DNA of 57,199 nucleotides from Mesobacillus persicus (GTDB lineage: Bacteria > Bacillota > Bacilli > Bacillales > Cytobacillaceae), in contig NZ_FOBW01000021.1 in NCBI RefSeq assembly GCF_900109925.1, positions 1-57,199 on the forward strand, given 5' to 3'. This document shows positions 8,586 to 17,368 of the stretch, piece by piece (positions within the stretch are counted from its first letter, which is position 1; each line of letters begins with the position of its first letter). Made by a program: the position numbers and the translations under genes. The notes below the pieces were generated by a model. It searched no databases. It was given only the letters and a program-made list of their open reading frames with translations, and was not told where the DNA came from.

Positions 8586-9262
8586 GATCCAATAACCTCA
8601 AATTTATACCCAATTCCCCAAATCGTTTGGATATAATCTCCTATCCCTAGTTTCATCCTTAACGTCTTTATATGGGTATCAACCGTTCGTAAACTACCGA
8701 TATAATCCATGCCCCAAACATGCTCCAACAACTGTTCCCTGCTTAGCGCCTGGGAAGAATGCTCAATAAGGAAGTTTAGCAATTCATATTCTTTGAGGGT
8801 TAACGGGATCATTTCACCCTCGACATTTACACGACGGGCTTTTTTATCAATCGATATTTTACCATACTTTGCAATTTTATCTTCATGAATGGTTGGTGAA
8901 GTACGCCTTAGGACAGCGGCTATTCTCGCTACAAGCTCCCCTGGACTGAATGGTTTAACGATATAGTCATCTCCGCCAAGCTGCAAAGCCTTTACTTTGT
9001 CCCACTCTTCTCCCTTTGCTGATAAAAAAATGATTGGAAGCTGCGAAAAGGAACGGATAGTCTCGCAAACAGCGTAACCATCTCCTTCAGGCATCATAAT
9101 ATCCAAGATGACTAAATCAATAGCTTCTTTCTCTAATACCTCATAGGCTATAGTTGCACTAGCCGCTTGATAACATCGGTATCCTGAATTTTCTAAGTAA
9201 ATTTGGACGAGGTCCCGCATATCCTCCTCATCATCAATAATTAAAACTTTTACTGGATACAT
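8582..9262 (-). CDS. OmpR/PhoB-family response regulator
   Basis: A 226-residue regulator: receiver domain with the acidic pair in IDDEED, phospho-acceptor Asp in DLVILDIMMPEGDG, and KPFSPGEL; then a winged-helix DNA-binding domain (LTLKEYELLNFL, REQLLEHVWG, VDTHIKTLRMKLG). It pairs with the downstream kinase through a 4-base ATGA overlap. The frame is open to 9283 from a GTG, but AAGGGAGTG lies 5 bases before the ATG at 9262, which gives the usual N-terminus (MYPVKVLIIDDE). Target genes are unknown. Confidence 0.93.
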   Translation of the reverse strand: MYPVKVLIIDDEEDMRDLVQIYLENSGYRCYQAASATIAYEVLEKEAIDLVILDIMMPEGDGYAVCETIRSFSQLPIIFLSAKGEEWDKVKALQLGGDDYIVKPFSPGELVARIAAVLRRTSPTIHEDKIAKYGKISIDKKARRVNVEGEMIPLTLKEYELLNFLIEHSSQALSREQLLEHVWGMDYIGSLRTVDTHIKTLRMKLGIGDYIQTIWGIGYKFEVIGS

Positions 9263-9451
9263 CTTTCTCACTCCCTTGAACACGGAACTGTATAGTTCAT
9301 ATAAAATAAAAGCAGCTTTCTTTCCAATTTCATTATACTGCTAAAGTTCTGTTGGAAATATGAAAATTATAAGAAGAAAACTGACACAGATTTAACAATA
9401 AAAAAGCCAGTGCATTATAAGCAGCTAGCCCGAAATTAATTATATCTTTAC

Positions 9452-9645
9452 ATAAGGCTGTTTTCTCAACTATTGTTGTTAAAATCCTAACACCGATTTT
9501 AACGCAAGATAACCTATTTGGTGCATTAAATTATATTTGAGTGCTCTTTTCTCATGGATAAAGGTTAGTTTATAGTAGAACAAAGCTTAATCCATTATAT
9601 TTTATATCCAATAGCTACAAAGTTTGAGAAAAGAGCCTTACATAA
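9452..9645 (+). repeat. Dispersed element with terminal inverted repeats, copy 2 of 3
   Basis: About 190 bp bounded by imperfect inverted repeats: ACATAAGGCTGTTTTCTCAA (about 9454) and TTGAGAAAAGAGCCTTACAT (about 9622). Internally it matches 3622-3808 and, less well, 52335-52432. There is no open reading frame. This is the layout of a non-autonomous MITE-like element. Confidence 0.6.
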
Positions 9646-9699
9646 ACCATCCAATAGATGCAAAAAATACTGAATAACATCAAAAAGGAGGCAATAACA

Positions 9700-9942
9700 A
9701 TGAATGTTCCTTATCGCTGTCCGAACTGTAGGACGAACAAAAGCAGGTTCAACCTGATTAAGCAAGTAGCTCAGCCTGTAAAACTCAACCCCCAATCAGG
9801 GGAAGTCGTAGAGGAATATACCAGTAATCAGCTAGATCCTTTTCATACACCATACAGGGGACCTGAACTTCGTGTTCAGTGTGGGGTATGCGGACTTATT
9901 GAAGATGAAAGAACCTTTGTTAAATTTGGAGAACAAAATTAA
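9700..9942 (+). CDS. Small zinc-ribbon-like protein
   Basis: An 80-residue soluble protein with two Cys pairs, CPNC at residues 7-10 and CGVC near residue 65, spaced as in a zinc ribbon. I recognise no named family. The start has AAAGGAGG 9 bases upstream; the frame extends to 9658 without a ribosome binding site. A bidirectional terminator follows. Single gene lying directly after the dispersed element. Confidence 0.7.
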   Translation: MNVPYRCPNCRTNKSRFNLIKQVAQPVKLNPQSGEVVEEYTSNQLDPFHTPYRGPELRVQCGVCGLIEDERTFVKFGEQN

Positions 9943-9943
9943 G

Positions 9944-9976
9944 TAAAAGGCTGAGACGGTTTCAGCCTTTTTTTAT
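9944..9976. terminator. Bidirectional terminator
   Basis: AAAGGCTGA-6-TTCAGCCTTT followed by T7; the opposite strand also has a T tail. It serves the zinc-ribbon gene and the convergent secreted-protein gene. Confidence 0.8.
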
Positions 9977-10798
9977 TTCGTAATCGATTTTATTGTCTTC
10001 AAGAAACTCGATGGAATCTACCTTCCAGCCTTCCTCGAGAGGTAGCCTGACAAGCTTCAATGTACCATCATAACGTTTGCGCCCTACACCTCGCAGTTGC
10101 ATCATAACGCTAACCGGAACATTCAAGGCAAGCTCATCTTTTATGTCTTCAATAGGTAAAATAGACATTCTACTAATGGAGACATTCTCAAATTCAGGTA
10201 GAAGGTCCTTCCAATTTAGCTGTTGAACTGAAGCTTGCGAAACAATCCTTTTATCCTGCTGCTTTAACCCGGCTAAATAGGCATTTGCCAACTCGTAGGG
10301 ATCCGTTGTCGTTAGGTAGCTATCAAGCTTATCAGCTGATTTTAGTATCATTAGCTTATGGGATAAATCCATAAAGTTTGTCCGGTGGGTTGTACTACCA
10401 TAAAAGTGAATGCAAAAATGTCCAGGAAAATTATTCTTTAAGGCCCCTGCACCATGAGGCATGCCATGCATAGAGGCCGCTATTCTTTTCCCATTTGATT
10501 GGACAATAATCGCTCGCCTTTTCCAACTCCATTTACCATTATAAATTTCTTTCATGATTTTTGTATCCTCAGCGGTCATTGGTTGTACATCAGCATGGCG
10601 ACTCCCGGCCCTACGTTGAACCTTAAACTTTTTACCTGTTTCGAGATCTTCAACAGTAAATTTGCTATATCGAGGAAGAAGTTCATTTACCTGCTTCCAT
10701 GGAAGAATTTCAATTTCCACCTTTTTTGCTTCAATATTTTGCCCATTTGTAGTAGTCAACAGGAGCACAAGGATTATAGCCAAATGAATTCGTTTCAT
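9962..10798 (-). CDS. Secreted protein with GHFCIHF motif (possible L,D-transpeptidase-like)
   Basis: A 278-residue exported protein: signal peptide at residues 1-25 (KRIHLAIILVLLLTTTNGQ), then a domain at about 30-160 with KFKVQRRAGSRHADVQP, SWKRRAIIV, MHGMPHGAGAL and PGHFCIHFYGSTTH. The His-rich stretch followed by a single Cys in HFCIHF recalls the HG...SHGC(I/V)R arrangement of YkuD L,D-transpeptidases, but this is only a resemblance. The C-terminal 110 residues look like an NTF2-like or dosage domain with no clear identity. Single gene upstream of nothing co-directional within 150 bases. Confidence 0.65.
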   Translation of the reverse strand: MKRIHLAIILVLLLTTTNGQNIEAKKVEIEILPWKQVNELLPRYSKFTVEDLETGKKFKVQRRAGSRHADVQPMTAEDTKIMKEIYNGKWSWKRRAIIVQSNGKRIAASMHGMPHGAGALKNNFPGHFCIHFYGSTTHRTNFMDLSHKLMILKSADKLDSYLTTTDPYELANAYLAGLKQQDKRIVSQASVQQLNWKDLLPEFENVSISRMSILPIEDIKDELALNVPVSVMMQLRGVGRKRYDGTLKLVRLPLEEGWKVDSIEFLEDNKIDYEIKKG

Positions 10799-10909
10799 TC
10801 TTATTTCACCGCTTCCAAAAAAGGTCTGCGAAAAAAGTTTTTCCGTTTTCTTCCCTTCCTATTCGGTTCCATAGGTTAAGATAGATCAAAAAACTTTGGA
10901 ATACATTGA

Positions 10910-10948
10910 AAACAGGCCCATTCAATAAAAAACATTGAATGGGCCTGC
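10910..10948 (-). terminator. Hairpin terminator after ctpA
   Basis: AGGCCCATTCAAT-6/7-ATTGAATGGGCCT, a perfect 13-bp stem, 10 bases past the stop of the S41 protease gene. Confidence 0.75.
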
Positions 10949-10957
10949 ATTAGTTTT

Positions 10958-12457
10958 TTATTTATCCATTTCTTCTTTGACAACTTCAATCGCTTTTTTA
11001 AGCTGTGGGTCTTCCTCAAGCATCTTATTCCGAACAGCTGACATTAACTCAATCGTTGAGCTATCTTTTAAAACACCCGTCTGTTCAAGTTCTTTATCCT
11101 TTTGGAACTGCTTCACAGCTTCACTTGTTTTTTCATCATAAAAGCCATCTTCACGTCCTGGGTCATATCCAAGTACTTTGAGCATCGTCTGTGCTGCTTT
11201 TACCTGTTCAGAGGCAGCACTAATGTTCAATTCAGTCTCTGGATCAATAAATGGAAGTGAGGCATAATCAGGCATTTCAACTTCATAATCAGGCTTAACG
11301 CCTTTTTCATGTACCCAATTTCCATCTGGTGTCAGCCATTTCTCTGTAGTGAGCTTGATATTAGAACCGTCCTTAAAGTTTTCAGCTCTTTGAACCGTAC
11401 CCTTACCAAAAGTTGTTTGGCCAACTAACGGAACTTCTGCCGATTCACTCACAGCACCAGCCAAAATTTCTGAAGCACTTGCGCTTCCCTTATCGATGAG
11501 AATCACTAATGGGAAATCACTGGTACTATTCCCAGTCGATGGATATTCTTGTACATTTCCTTGTCTATCTTCAACCTTGAATAATAGTTTGCCTTCTGGA
11601 ACGAACATGCTTGTGATCTTAATCGCCTGATCAAGCAAGCCTCCCGGGTTTTGGCGAAGGTCGAGGACCAGTCCTTTCATTCCTTTAGAATTCAGGTCTT
11701 CTAAAATCACTACAAGTTCCTCATGAGTATGCTCTGAGAAATTTGTAATTTGAACCTTGCCAATGTCATCTTCAAGCATTTCACCATAAACCGTTTCAAT
11801 CGGGATTGTATCCCGTGTAATCGTTACCTCTGTGGGTTCAGCATTGCCTCGCTGAATCGTTAATTTCACCTTTGTTCCTTTTTCACCCCTGATTAAAGCA
11901 ACCGCCTCGGTTGTGCTCATTCCTTGAATGCTTTTGCCATCAACAGAGAGGATGAGGTCCTCTGGTAGCAAACCCGCCTTTTCAGCTGGCGAGCCCTTTA
12001 AAGGTGAGACGATGGCAATATGACCATCCTTTTCTTGAATTTCTGCTCCTATTCCTTCAAATGAAGCCGAAATACTTTCGTGAAAGCTTTTAGCATCATC
12101 GAGACTCATATAATCAGAATATGGATCATCTAGAGATTCTACCATTCCACTTATCGCACCATCAATAAGCTGCTGTTCATCTAATTCCGTGTAATAATTT
12201 TTCTGTAAAGTATCATACGCTTCGTATAATTTTGCAAATTCTTCCCTTTCACGAATAACTTTTACAACAGGATCATCCTCGCCAAAAGCTAATGCAAAGG
12301 TGGTAATCCCGGCTGTTATAAACACAATAAAAAATAATAGCATCGCAAAATGAAACTTTTTTATTTGCATAAAATTCTGCTTCGTCTCAGTCTCTCCCAA
12401 CTGTTCAGAAGGACCTTCTTGTTCGGTATTTTCACCATTTTGTTTCTCTTGGTCCAT
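10958..12457 (-). CDS. ctpA: S41-family C-terminal processing protease (CtpA-like)
   Basis: A 499-residue membrane-anchored serine protease. Order: acidic cytoplasmic tail, one membrane helix (about 36-58), an S41 N-terminal helical part (DDPYSDYMS), PDZ domain (about 115-195, SPAEKAGLLPEDLILSVDG), the peptidase core with LDLRQNPGG and catalytic Ser in KGSASASE and Lys in FGKGTVQ, and a C-terminal peptidoglycan-binding domain (about 410-470, LKVLGYDPGREDG). B. subtilis CtpA lies near deoD, as here, so I prefer CtpA to CtpB. RBS GGTGA. Single gene. Confidence 0.92.
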   Translation of the reverse strand: MDQEKQNGENTEQEGPSEQLGETETKQNFMQIKKFHFAMLLFFIVFITAGITTFALAFGEDDPVVKVIREREEFAKLYEAYDTLQKNYYTELDEQQLIDGAISGMVESLDDPYSDYMSLDDAKSFHESISASFEGIGAEIQEKDGHIAIVSPLKGSPAEKAGLLPEDLILSVDGKSIQGMSTTEAVALIRGEKGTKVKLTIQRGNAEPTEVTITRDTIPIETVYGEMLEDDIGKVQITNFSEHTHEELVVILEDLNSKGMKGLVLDLRQNPGGLLDQAIKITSMFVPEGKLLFKVEDRQGNVQEYPSTGNSTSDFPLVILIDKGSASASEILAGAVSESAEVPLVGQTTFGKGTVQRAENFKDGSNIKLTTEKWLTPDGNWVHEKGVKPDYEVEMPDYASLPFIDPETELNISAASEQVKAAQTMLKVLGYDPGREDGFYDEKTSEAVKQFQKDKELEQTGVLKDSSTIELMSAVRNKMLEEDPQLKKAIEVVKEEMDK

Positions 12458-12596
12458 TATTTCACCACTTTCAATCGCTATGTAGAATACAGTAATCCTT
12501 TATTTTTTAGGATAACACTTTTATATAAAAAATAACAGATTTAATAATCGAGCCCTCCTTGGTGTGACCGCATTAGGGACCAACTGAATGAATTCA

Positions 12597-12630
12597 AACA
12601 AAAAAAGCCCTCTAATAGAAAGGGCTTTCG
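12597..12630 (-). terminator. Rho-independent terminator
   Basis: AAAGCCCT-9-AGGGCTTT with T7 in the minus direction, just past the deoD stop. Confidence 0.85.
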
Positions 12631-12634
12631 TAAA

Positions 12635-13339
12635 CTATTCTTTAATTACAGCTTCTAATGCTACTTCAATCATTTCATTGAAAGTCGTTTGACGCTCTTC
12701 AGCTGTTGTTTCTTCCCCTGTCAAAATGTGGTCACTAACAGTAAGGACGGATAGTGCACGACGGTCAAGTTTTGAAGCAAGCGTGTAGAGAGCCGCCGTT
12801 TCCATTTCAATTGCGAGAATATTGTATTTGGCCCACTTTTCAAGTTCTGCATTATCGTTGTAAAACTGATCGGCAGTAAAGACATTCCCTGCTTTTAAAT
12901 TCAAGCCTTTGTCAAGTCCAGCATTATAAGCTTTTAACAGAAGGTCAAAATCAGCCGTTGGAGCGTAATCAACACCACCAAATGTTAAACGATTCATTTG
13001 AGAGTCAGTCGAAGCGCTCATCGCCAAAATTACATCACGTACCTTAACATCTTTTTGAATCGCTCCACAAGTTCCAACCCTTACAAGTGTTTGGACATTA
13101 TAGCTGTTCATCAATTCATTAATATAAATCGAAATTGATGGTACACCCATTCCTGTTCCTTGCACAGAAATTCTTTTCCCTTTGTATGTACCTGTATATC
13201 CAAACATATTACGTACTTCATTATAGAGCTTAACATCTTCTAAAAATGTTTCCGCAATATATTTCGCTCTTAATGGGTCCCCTGGAAGTAGGACTGTTTC
13301 CGCAATTTCATTTTCTTTTGCATTGATATGTACACTCAT
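12635..13339 (-). CDS. deoD: Purine nucleoside phosphorylase DeoD
   Basis: A 234-residue hexameric (high-molecular-mass type) purine nucleoside phosphorylase, cleaving (deoxy)adenosine and related nucleosides to base and pentose-1-phosphate. Motifs: [13 protein letters not shown] (phosphate site), [15 protein letters not shown] (substrate site) and [11 protein letters not shown] with the catalytic Asp. The start ATG follows GGAGG by 8 bases; a TTG two codons earlier is unlikely. Single gene between ctpA and a convergently or divergently oriented mini-protein gene. Confidence 0.95.
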   Translation of the reverse strand: MSVHINAKENEIAETVLLPGDPLRAKYIAETFLEDVKLYNEVRNMFGYTGTYKGKRISVQGTGMGVPSISIYINELMNSYNVQTLVRVGTCGAIQKDVKVRDVILAMSASTDSQMNRLTFGGVDYAPTADFDLLLKAYNAGLDKGLNLKAGNVFTADQFYNDNAELEKWAKYNILAIEMETAALYTLASKLDRRALSVLTVSDHILTGEETTAEERQTTFNEMIEVALEAVIKE

Positions 13340-13531
13340 TGTCAAAAACCTCCATCTTTTCTAACGACATTCGAATAAAATGATACCATAATCTGTCCAA
13401 GCTGGGAAATCTTCCGTTAGTAAACTCATTGATCCGGGGAAAGCTAAAAATAGCTTGCCCAACACAAGGGGATTGATTCCCATGGATGGCAGCTAAGGAT
13501 ACAAAACCATAGTTGGAAAGGGGTTTTTCAG

Positions 13532-13660
13532 ATGGGTAAAAAACACCGCAATCGAATAAATTCTCCAAAGAAAAATAACCATATCCCACCAGAAGCCATT
13601 GTCGCAGAACATGAGGCACATGCAAAGGAAATCGTATCCGCACGCGAACGTAAAAATTAA
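13532..13660 (+). CDS. Small basic conserved-looking protein (42 aa)
   Basis: A 42-residue, very polar protein (MGKKHRNRINSPKKNN at the start, HEAHAKEI and SARERKN at the end) preceded by AAAGGGG 9 bases upstream and followed at once by a strong terminator, so it is a real transcription unit in the 360-base gap between deoD and spo0M. Similar Lys/His-rich mini-proteins occur in Bacillus; no role is known to me. Confidence 0.65.
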   Translation: MGKKHRNRINSPKKNNHIPPEAIVAEHEAHAKEIVSARERKN

Positions 13661-13661
13661 C

Positions 13662-13696
13662 TAAAAACGATGAAGCTTTATGCTTCATCGTTTTCC
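13662..13696. terminator. Bidirectional terminator
   Basis: AAAACGATGAAGC-ATAAA/TTTA-GCTTCATCGTTTT, a 13-bp perfect stem with A and T flanks. It ends the mini-protein gene on + and the spo0M operon on -. Confidence 0.9.
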
Positions 13697-13699
13697 TAC

Positions 13700-14470
13700 T
13701 TAGCTATATCGGTTGATTGTTGATTCCAGTTTCTCTTTTAGATTTGGCAAGTCACTTGAAGTAACAGTGAAGCGAATATTGCTTTCATCCATCTCCAATG
13801 CCTCTGAGAGGAAACCACCAAGACCCCTTGCTCTACGATCCACCTGCATGAATATCTCAACTTCATTTTCTGAAGCTGGGAAAAAGACTAGTTCAAGTTC
13901 ATCTAATTTACCACGGAAAGAACCCATAACTGGGACATACTCAAATTCTTGTATAAATGGTAATCTCTTGCGCAACCGGTACGGAGCCTGTTCACAATCT
14001 GCCTCACGGAGCCTAAATCCTAAATCCTCAACTGCAGTTAATACCGAATCCATTAACTTGTTAGGAACCACCTTAAGATAATCTTTATCGGTTGGGTCAA
14101 CCGCATTTTTAATATCAAGTGAGGTGGTTACCCATATTTTTGAACGACCAATAGATATCGGCACATCTAAAGGGAGGATAAAAGAGAAAGGAATCTCTTT
14201 TGTTTCCCCCGGCCCAACCGTGAAAGGTTCATTCAAGCGAAACCTGTCAACCACCACCGGAACATTAAATTTGCGATCGTTCGATTCTTTTAAATAAGTT
14301 GTGTTTAATGCTAGATAAATCTCGTCCACCTTTTGCTCCGTGCTCCCACCTTTAATATGGACCACTCCACGAATCTCTCCGCCTGGGACAACCGTGTCCT
14401 GCTCTAATTTTGTATCCACCTGTGCTGAGCCAATCCCAATGCTAGCAAGAGCCTTATTGAATAATGACAT
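13700..14470 (-). CDS. spo0M: Sporulation-control protein Spo0M
   Basis: A 256-residue arrestin-like protein of the SpoOM family, the same length as B. subtilis Spo0M. It starts MSLFNKALASIGIGSAQVDT, the family N-terminus, and contains VPGGEIRGVVHIKGG and the C-terminal FFPASENEVEIFMQVDRR. Spo0M affects sporulation timing and cell division/shape by an unresolved mechanism. It is the last gene of an operon: the kinase ends 20 bases upstream and GGAGGA provides the start. Confidence 0.93.
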   Translation of the reverse strand: MSLFNKALASIGIGSAQVDTKLEQDTVVPGGEIRGVVHIKGGSTEQKVDEIYLALNTTYLKESNDRKFNVPVVVDRFRLNEPFTVGPGETKEIPFSFILPLDVPISIGRSKIWVTTSLDIKNAVDPTDKDYLKVVPNKLMDSVLTAVEDLGFRLREADCEQAPYRLRKRLPFIQEFEYVPVMGSFRGKLDELELVFFPASENEVEIFMQVDRRARGLGGFLSEALEMDESNIRFTVTSSDLPNLKEKLESTINRYS

Positions 14471-14490
14471 ACTCGCCTTCCTCCTCCGGT

Positions 14491-15291
14491 TTATCTATTT
14501 ATAATTTTTAGAAAATCCACCTGAATATCATGCCAGTTTTCATACGGTTTATCTAATTGAAGGAGTTTACACAGGACCGACCGAATCAACATCGGTAGCT
14601 CCAGTTCTTCTACCCAGCTTCGTTCCTTTGCTCCTTCATCGTTTTGATAACCGGAATATAATAAAAACAAAAGGAAATGACCTAAAGCATAAAAATCTGC
14701 CTGAAAGGATATGTCCTTCATTCGATTCTGTTTGCTTCGTATAGGATTATTCCCCTTAAATTCCACACTTTTTGCTAGTCCGAAATCAATCAACTTTAAA
14801 GCGTGATCTTCTTGTACCATCACATTCGGTATCCGTATATCTCGATGCACGACACCTTTATTATGTAAGTATCCTATGATTTGTATAAGTTCTAATCCTA
14901 TTGTAAAGGTTTCGCGCTCATTGAATGTTTTTCCTTCATCAAAAATCAATTGTTCAAAAGTTTTTCCCTCAATAAAGTCCATTGTGAAATAGGGAACTCC
15001 TTTTACCTCACCGGTCGCGTATACTCGTGGAAAAGAGTAATGGTGGAGGGATTTGAGCATGTTGCTTTCTTCAATAAACCCTTTCCGACCACCTCTTGAC
15101 ATCCGTTTGTGAAGTCTTAGTGCTTTTAATACCACTTTCTCATTGTTCTCCCGATCTTCCACTAAAAAACTACGGCCATATCCGCCAGTCCCAAGCCATT
15201 TCAAAAGACGGTAGCGATCATCAATCAACTCTCCAACTGAATAACGGACATCAAAAAACTCTGAAAAACCTAGGATCATTGATTTATACAT
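14491..15291 (-). CDS. Hanks-type Ser/Thr protein kinase (PrkD/YbdM-like)
   Basis: A 266-residue soluble eukaryotic-like kinase. Gly-rich loop LGTGGYGRSF (about 34-43), ATP-anchoring Lys in VVLKAL, catalytic loop HRDIRIPNV (about 155) and metal-binding IDFGLA (about 175). Length and lack of membrane or PASTA parts match B. subtilis PrkD (YbdM). It sits between a small Ser/His-rich protein and spo0M with gaps of 27 and 20 bases, so all three are probably co-transcribed and may act in one sporulation-related pathway (inference). The RBS is weak (GGGGA). Confidence 0.88.
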   Translation of the reverse strand: MYKSMILGFSEFFDVRYSVGELIDDRYRLLKWLGTGGYGRSFLVEDRENNEKVVLKALRLHKRMSRGGRKGFIEESNMLKSLHHYSFPRVYATGEVKGVPYFTMDFIEGKTFEQLIFDEGKTFNERETFTIGLELIQIIGYLHNKGVVHRDIRIPNVMVQEDHALKLIDFGLAKSVEFKGNNPIRSKQNRMKDISFQADFYALGHFLLFLLYSGYQNDEGAKERSWVEELELPMLIRSVLCKLLQLDKPYENWHDIQVDFLKIINR

Positions 15292-15318
15292 TGTTTAGTT
15301 CCCCATGGTAAGAAATGA

Positions 15319-15492
15319 TTAGCTACTAAAAAAGCTGCTGAAACTCCTACTTCGATGCTTTCTTTTATAATGTTGATGCCCCATTTTCGAGTATTTTTGG
15401 TGATGTTTATGACGCCTCCCATTGTCACTTGAGCTATAATGTTTTTTTGATACTGAATTATTTAAGATGGACTTCAGAAGTTTTTTTAGCAT
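15319..15492 (-). CDS. Small Ser/His/Lys-rich basic protein (57 aa), operon with kinase
   Basis: A 57-residue protein opening MLKKLLKSILNNSVSKKH and ending KRKHRSRSFSSFFSS. It has 15 or so Ser, many His/Lys/Arg and no hydrophobic core, like CotG-type spore coat proteins. It begins with AAGGAGG 7 bases upstream and ends 27 bases before the kinase gene. Since the next gene is a Ser/Thr kinase, its Ser-rich basic tail is a natural candidate substrate; this is inference from position and composition only. Confidence 0.7.
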   Translation of the reverse strand: MLKKLLKSILNNSVSKKHYSSSDNGRRHKHHQKYSKMGHQHYKRKHRSRSFSSFFSS

Positions 15493-15562
15493 CTTTTCGA
15501 CCTCCTTATTTTCTATTAGTTACTACGTTCTGATTAAATTAAAAGTTTCATATTTAATATTA

Positions 15563-15592
15563 GAAAAGGCGGACCAAAACGGCCCGCCTTCT
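15563..15592 (-). terminator. Rho-independent terminator
   Basis: AAGGCGG-(GCCGTTTTGG)-CCGCCTT type hairpin ending in T4 on the minus strand, right after the yozD-like stop. Confidence 0.75.
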
Positions 15593-15766
15593 TTATTCAT
15601 TTTCGACCTCTTCATCGATGATACATTTATCGAGAAGGTATTCGAAGGTAATATCCGCAATTTCCTCCAATTCTCCTTCATTGGGAACGTATCCCCTTTT
15701 TACTAGCTCATGAAAGAAAAATTCCGCAATCTCTTCGGTATCGATAACAACTTCAATCTCCTTCAT
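15593..15766 (-). CDS. yozD: YozD-family protein
   Basis: A 57-residue acidic protein (MKEIEVVIDTEEIAEFFFHE..., ending IIDEEVENE) that I recognise as the small conserved Bacillus protein YozD, with the same length and the IDTEEIAEFF and EIADITFEYL blocks. RBS GGGGGCG weak. In B. subtilis yozD lies in the yod region that also has deoD and ctpA, which fits the neighbourhood. Function unknown. Confidence 0.8.
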   Translation of the reverse strand: MKEIEVVIDTEEIAEFFFHELVKRGYVPNEGELEEIADITFEYLLDKCIIDEEVENE

Positions 15767-15926
15767 CAGAATCGCCCCCTTTGTACTGAATGTATGAACG
15801 ACAGGAATGATTCATGCATAGTTAAGATGTAACCATTTTCAAAAATCAGAAAATTCTCCACATAAGTCTAAATTTATTTGGACAAGCATAGACATTATCA
15901 TCATTTCTTTTTTAGGGGGAGTTCGA

Positions 15927-16094
15927 GTGCAACAACTTAAAGTAGTAGCTCAATCCATTACAGATGATCTAAACAGTGAGGAAAGTATCCTTATTGAAAT
16001 GATGGAAAAGGGAACAGACTGGTTATTCAAATTGGTTCTGTTCTTAGGTGTACCAATTTTTGCTTATGTAAGCTATCAATTTTTACAGCTTTAA
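15927..16094 (+). CDS. Small single-pass membrane protein (55 aa)
   Basis: A GTG-started 55-residue protein with GGGGGA 7 bases upstream. Residues 1-30 are polar (QQLKVVAQSITDDLNSEES), residues 33-52 form one membrane helix (WLFKLVLFLGVPIFAYVSY). No family recognised. Stands alone before the transporter gene. Confidence 0.55.
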   Translation: MQQLKVVAQSITDDLNSEESILIEMMEKGTDWLFKLVLFLGVPIFAYVSYQFLQL

Positions 16095-16356
16095 GTAATT
16101 TTTGTAAGTAGTTTGCTTATCCTTTCCTCTATCACAATTATTGTATCTATGACAAAACTGACTTACTCCACGGGGCAGGTCCACGTGGTTTGACGGATAA
16201 ATTCTATATTTTTTTTATTATAGTAACAATCTCAAGTAACACATTTATTGTTATACGGTTATACTTAGTAAGTGAATTAACTTAACTGTTAATAGAGGTA
16301 GGTAGAAACTACCCAATGTAATTTATAATACTCAGTTTATTAGGTGTGACAACAAC

Positions 16357-17319
16357 ATGAACTTATTCGAAAAATTTTATACATTAATTATCTTCCTAGC
16401 AGTTATTTTCGGGTTAGGTTTAGGGCAAGTAGAACTAATTCGTACTAATGCAGAAAACTTTATTGTTCCATTGTTAGTAGCAATGCTCTATATTACGTTC
16501 TTACAAATTCCTCATGAGGAAATAAGGAAAGCTTTTAAAAATAGAAAGTTTACATACACATCAATAATTATTAACTTTGTTTGGACTCCTATTTTAGCAT
16601 GGTTACTTGCCTTGCTTTTTTTAGGTGATTATCCAGCATTATATATTGGGTTTATCATGTTAATGGTCACACCGTGTACAGATTGGTATCTAATCTTTAC
16701 AGGGCTTGCCAAAGGAAATGTAGCCCTATCAATGGCAATACTGCCTTTGAATTTAATCCTCCAGGTTATTTTACTACCTATCTACCTTCTTATGTTTGGT
16801 GAGACCACTGGGGTGATCGAATTAGCCTTCTTAGTAGAAAGTTTTCTAATCGTTTTATTCATTCCATTATTTTTAGCAATGCTAACGAAAAGGCTTTTAA
16901 GAAATCAGGAGCAATTCAGTGAAAACCTTATAGCAAAACTTAGCTTGTTTCCAATTATATTTCTAAGCTTAGCCATCCTGGCGATGTTTGCTTCCCAGGG
17001 CCAACTCTTACTTGACCATTTAGATTTAATGTGGAAAATAACCATTCCGATTTTATTATTTTTCATTGTGAATTTTATATTTGGTCAAAAGGTTGGGCAG
17101 TTAATGGGGTTTCCGAATTCTGATAAAGTAAGTTTAAGCTTTACAACTTTAGCTAGAAATTCACCAATTGCTTTAGCCATTGCGATGACCGCTTTCCCAG
17201 ACCAACCATTAATCGCTTTAACTTTAGTCATAGGCCCCTTATTGGAACTACCGATTCTTGCGATTATTTCTCAGCTTTTATTATTTATTTCTAGTGAGAG
17301 AATACGAGATAACACGTGA
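16357..17319 (+). CDS. Arsenic-resistance/bile-acid:Na+ symporter superfamily (BASS) transporter
   Basis: A 320-residue integral membrane protein with about ten helices. The signature TPCTDWYLIFTGLAKGN (about residues 108-124) is that of the ACR3/BASS-related group usually annotated as arsenic resistance protein; TLARNSPIALAIAMTAFPDQP (about 265-285) is the second conserved part. Substrate could be arsenite or another anion. Its position at the edge of an arsenic region supports an arsenic role but the gene is on the opposite strand with its own promoter. RBS is weak (AGGTG). Confidence 0.75.
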   Translation: MNLFEKFYTLIIFLAVIFGLGLGQVELIRTNAENFIVPLLVAMLYITFLQIPHEEIRKAFKNRKFTYTSIIINFVWTPILAWLLALLFLGDYPALYIGFIMLMVTPCTDWYLIFTGLAKGNVALSMAILPLNLILQVILLPIYLLMFGETTGVIELAFLVESFLIVLFIPLFLAMLTKRLLRNQEQFSENLIAKLSLFPIIFLSLAILAMFASQGQLLLDHLDLMWKITIPILLFFIVNFIFGQKVGQLMGFPNSDKVSLSFTTLARNSPIALAIAMTAFPDQPLIALTLVIGPLLELPILAIISQLLLFISSERIRDNT

Positions 17320-17355
17320 AAGCACACATCAACATGATGTGTGCTAGTTATTGTT
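17320..17355 (+). terminator. Hairpin after transporter gene
   Basis: AGCACACATCA-ACATGA... pairs with TGTGTGCT immediately past the stop. The T run is broken (TAGTTATTGTT), so termination is probable but not certain. Confidence 0.5.
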
Positions 17356-17368
17356 CTCTCCAAAACCC

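Noticed and set aside
16167-16190. CCACGGGGCAGGTCCACGTGG hairpin
   Set aside because: No T run and no gene end nearby; chance palindrome cannot be excluded.
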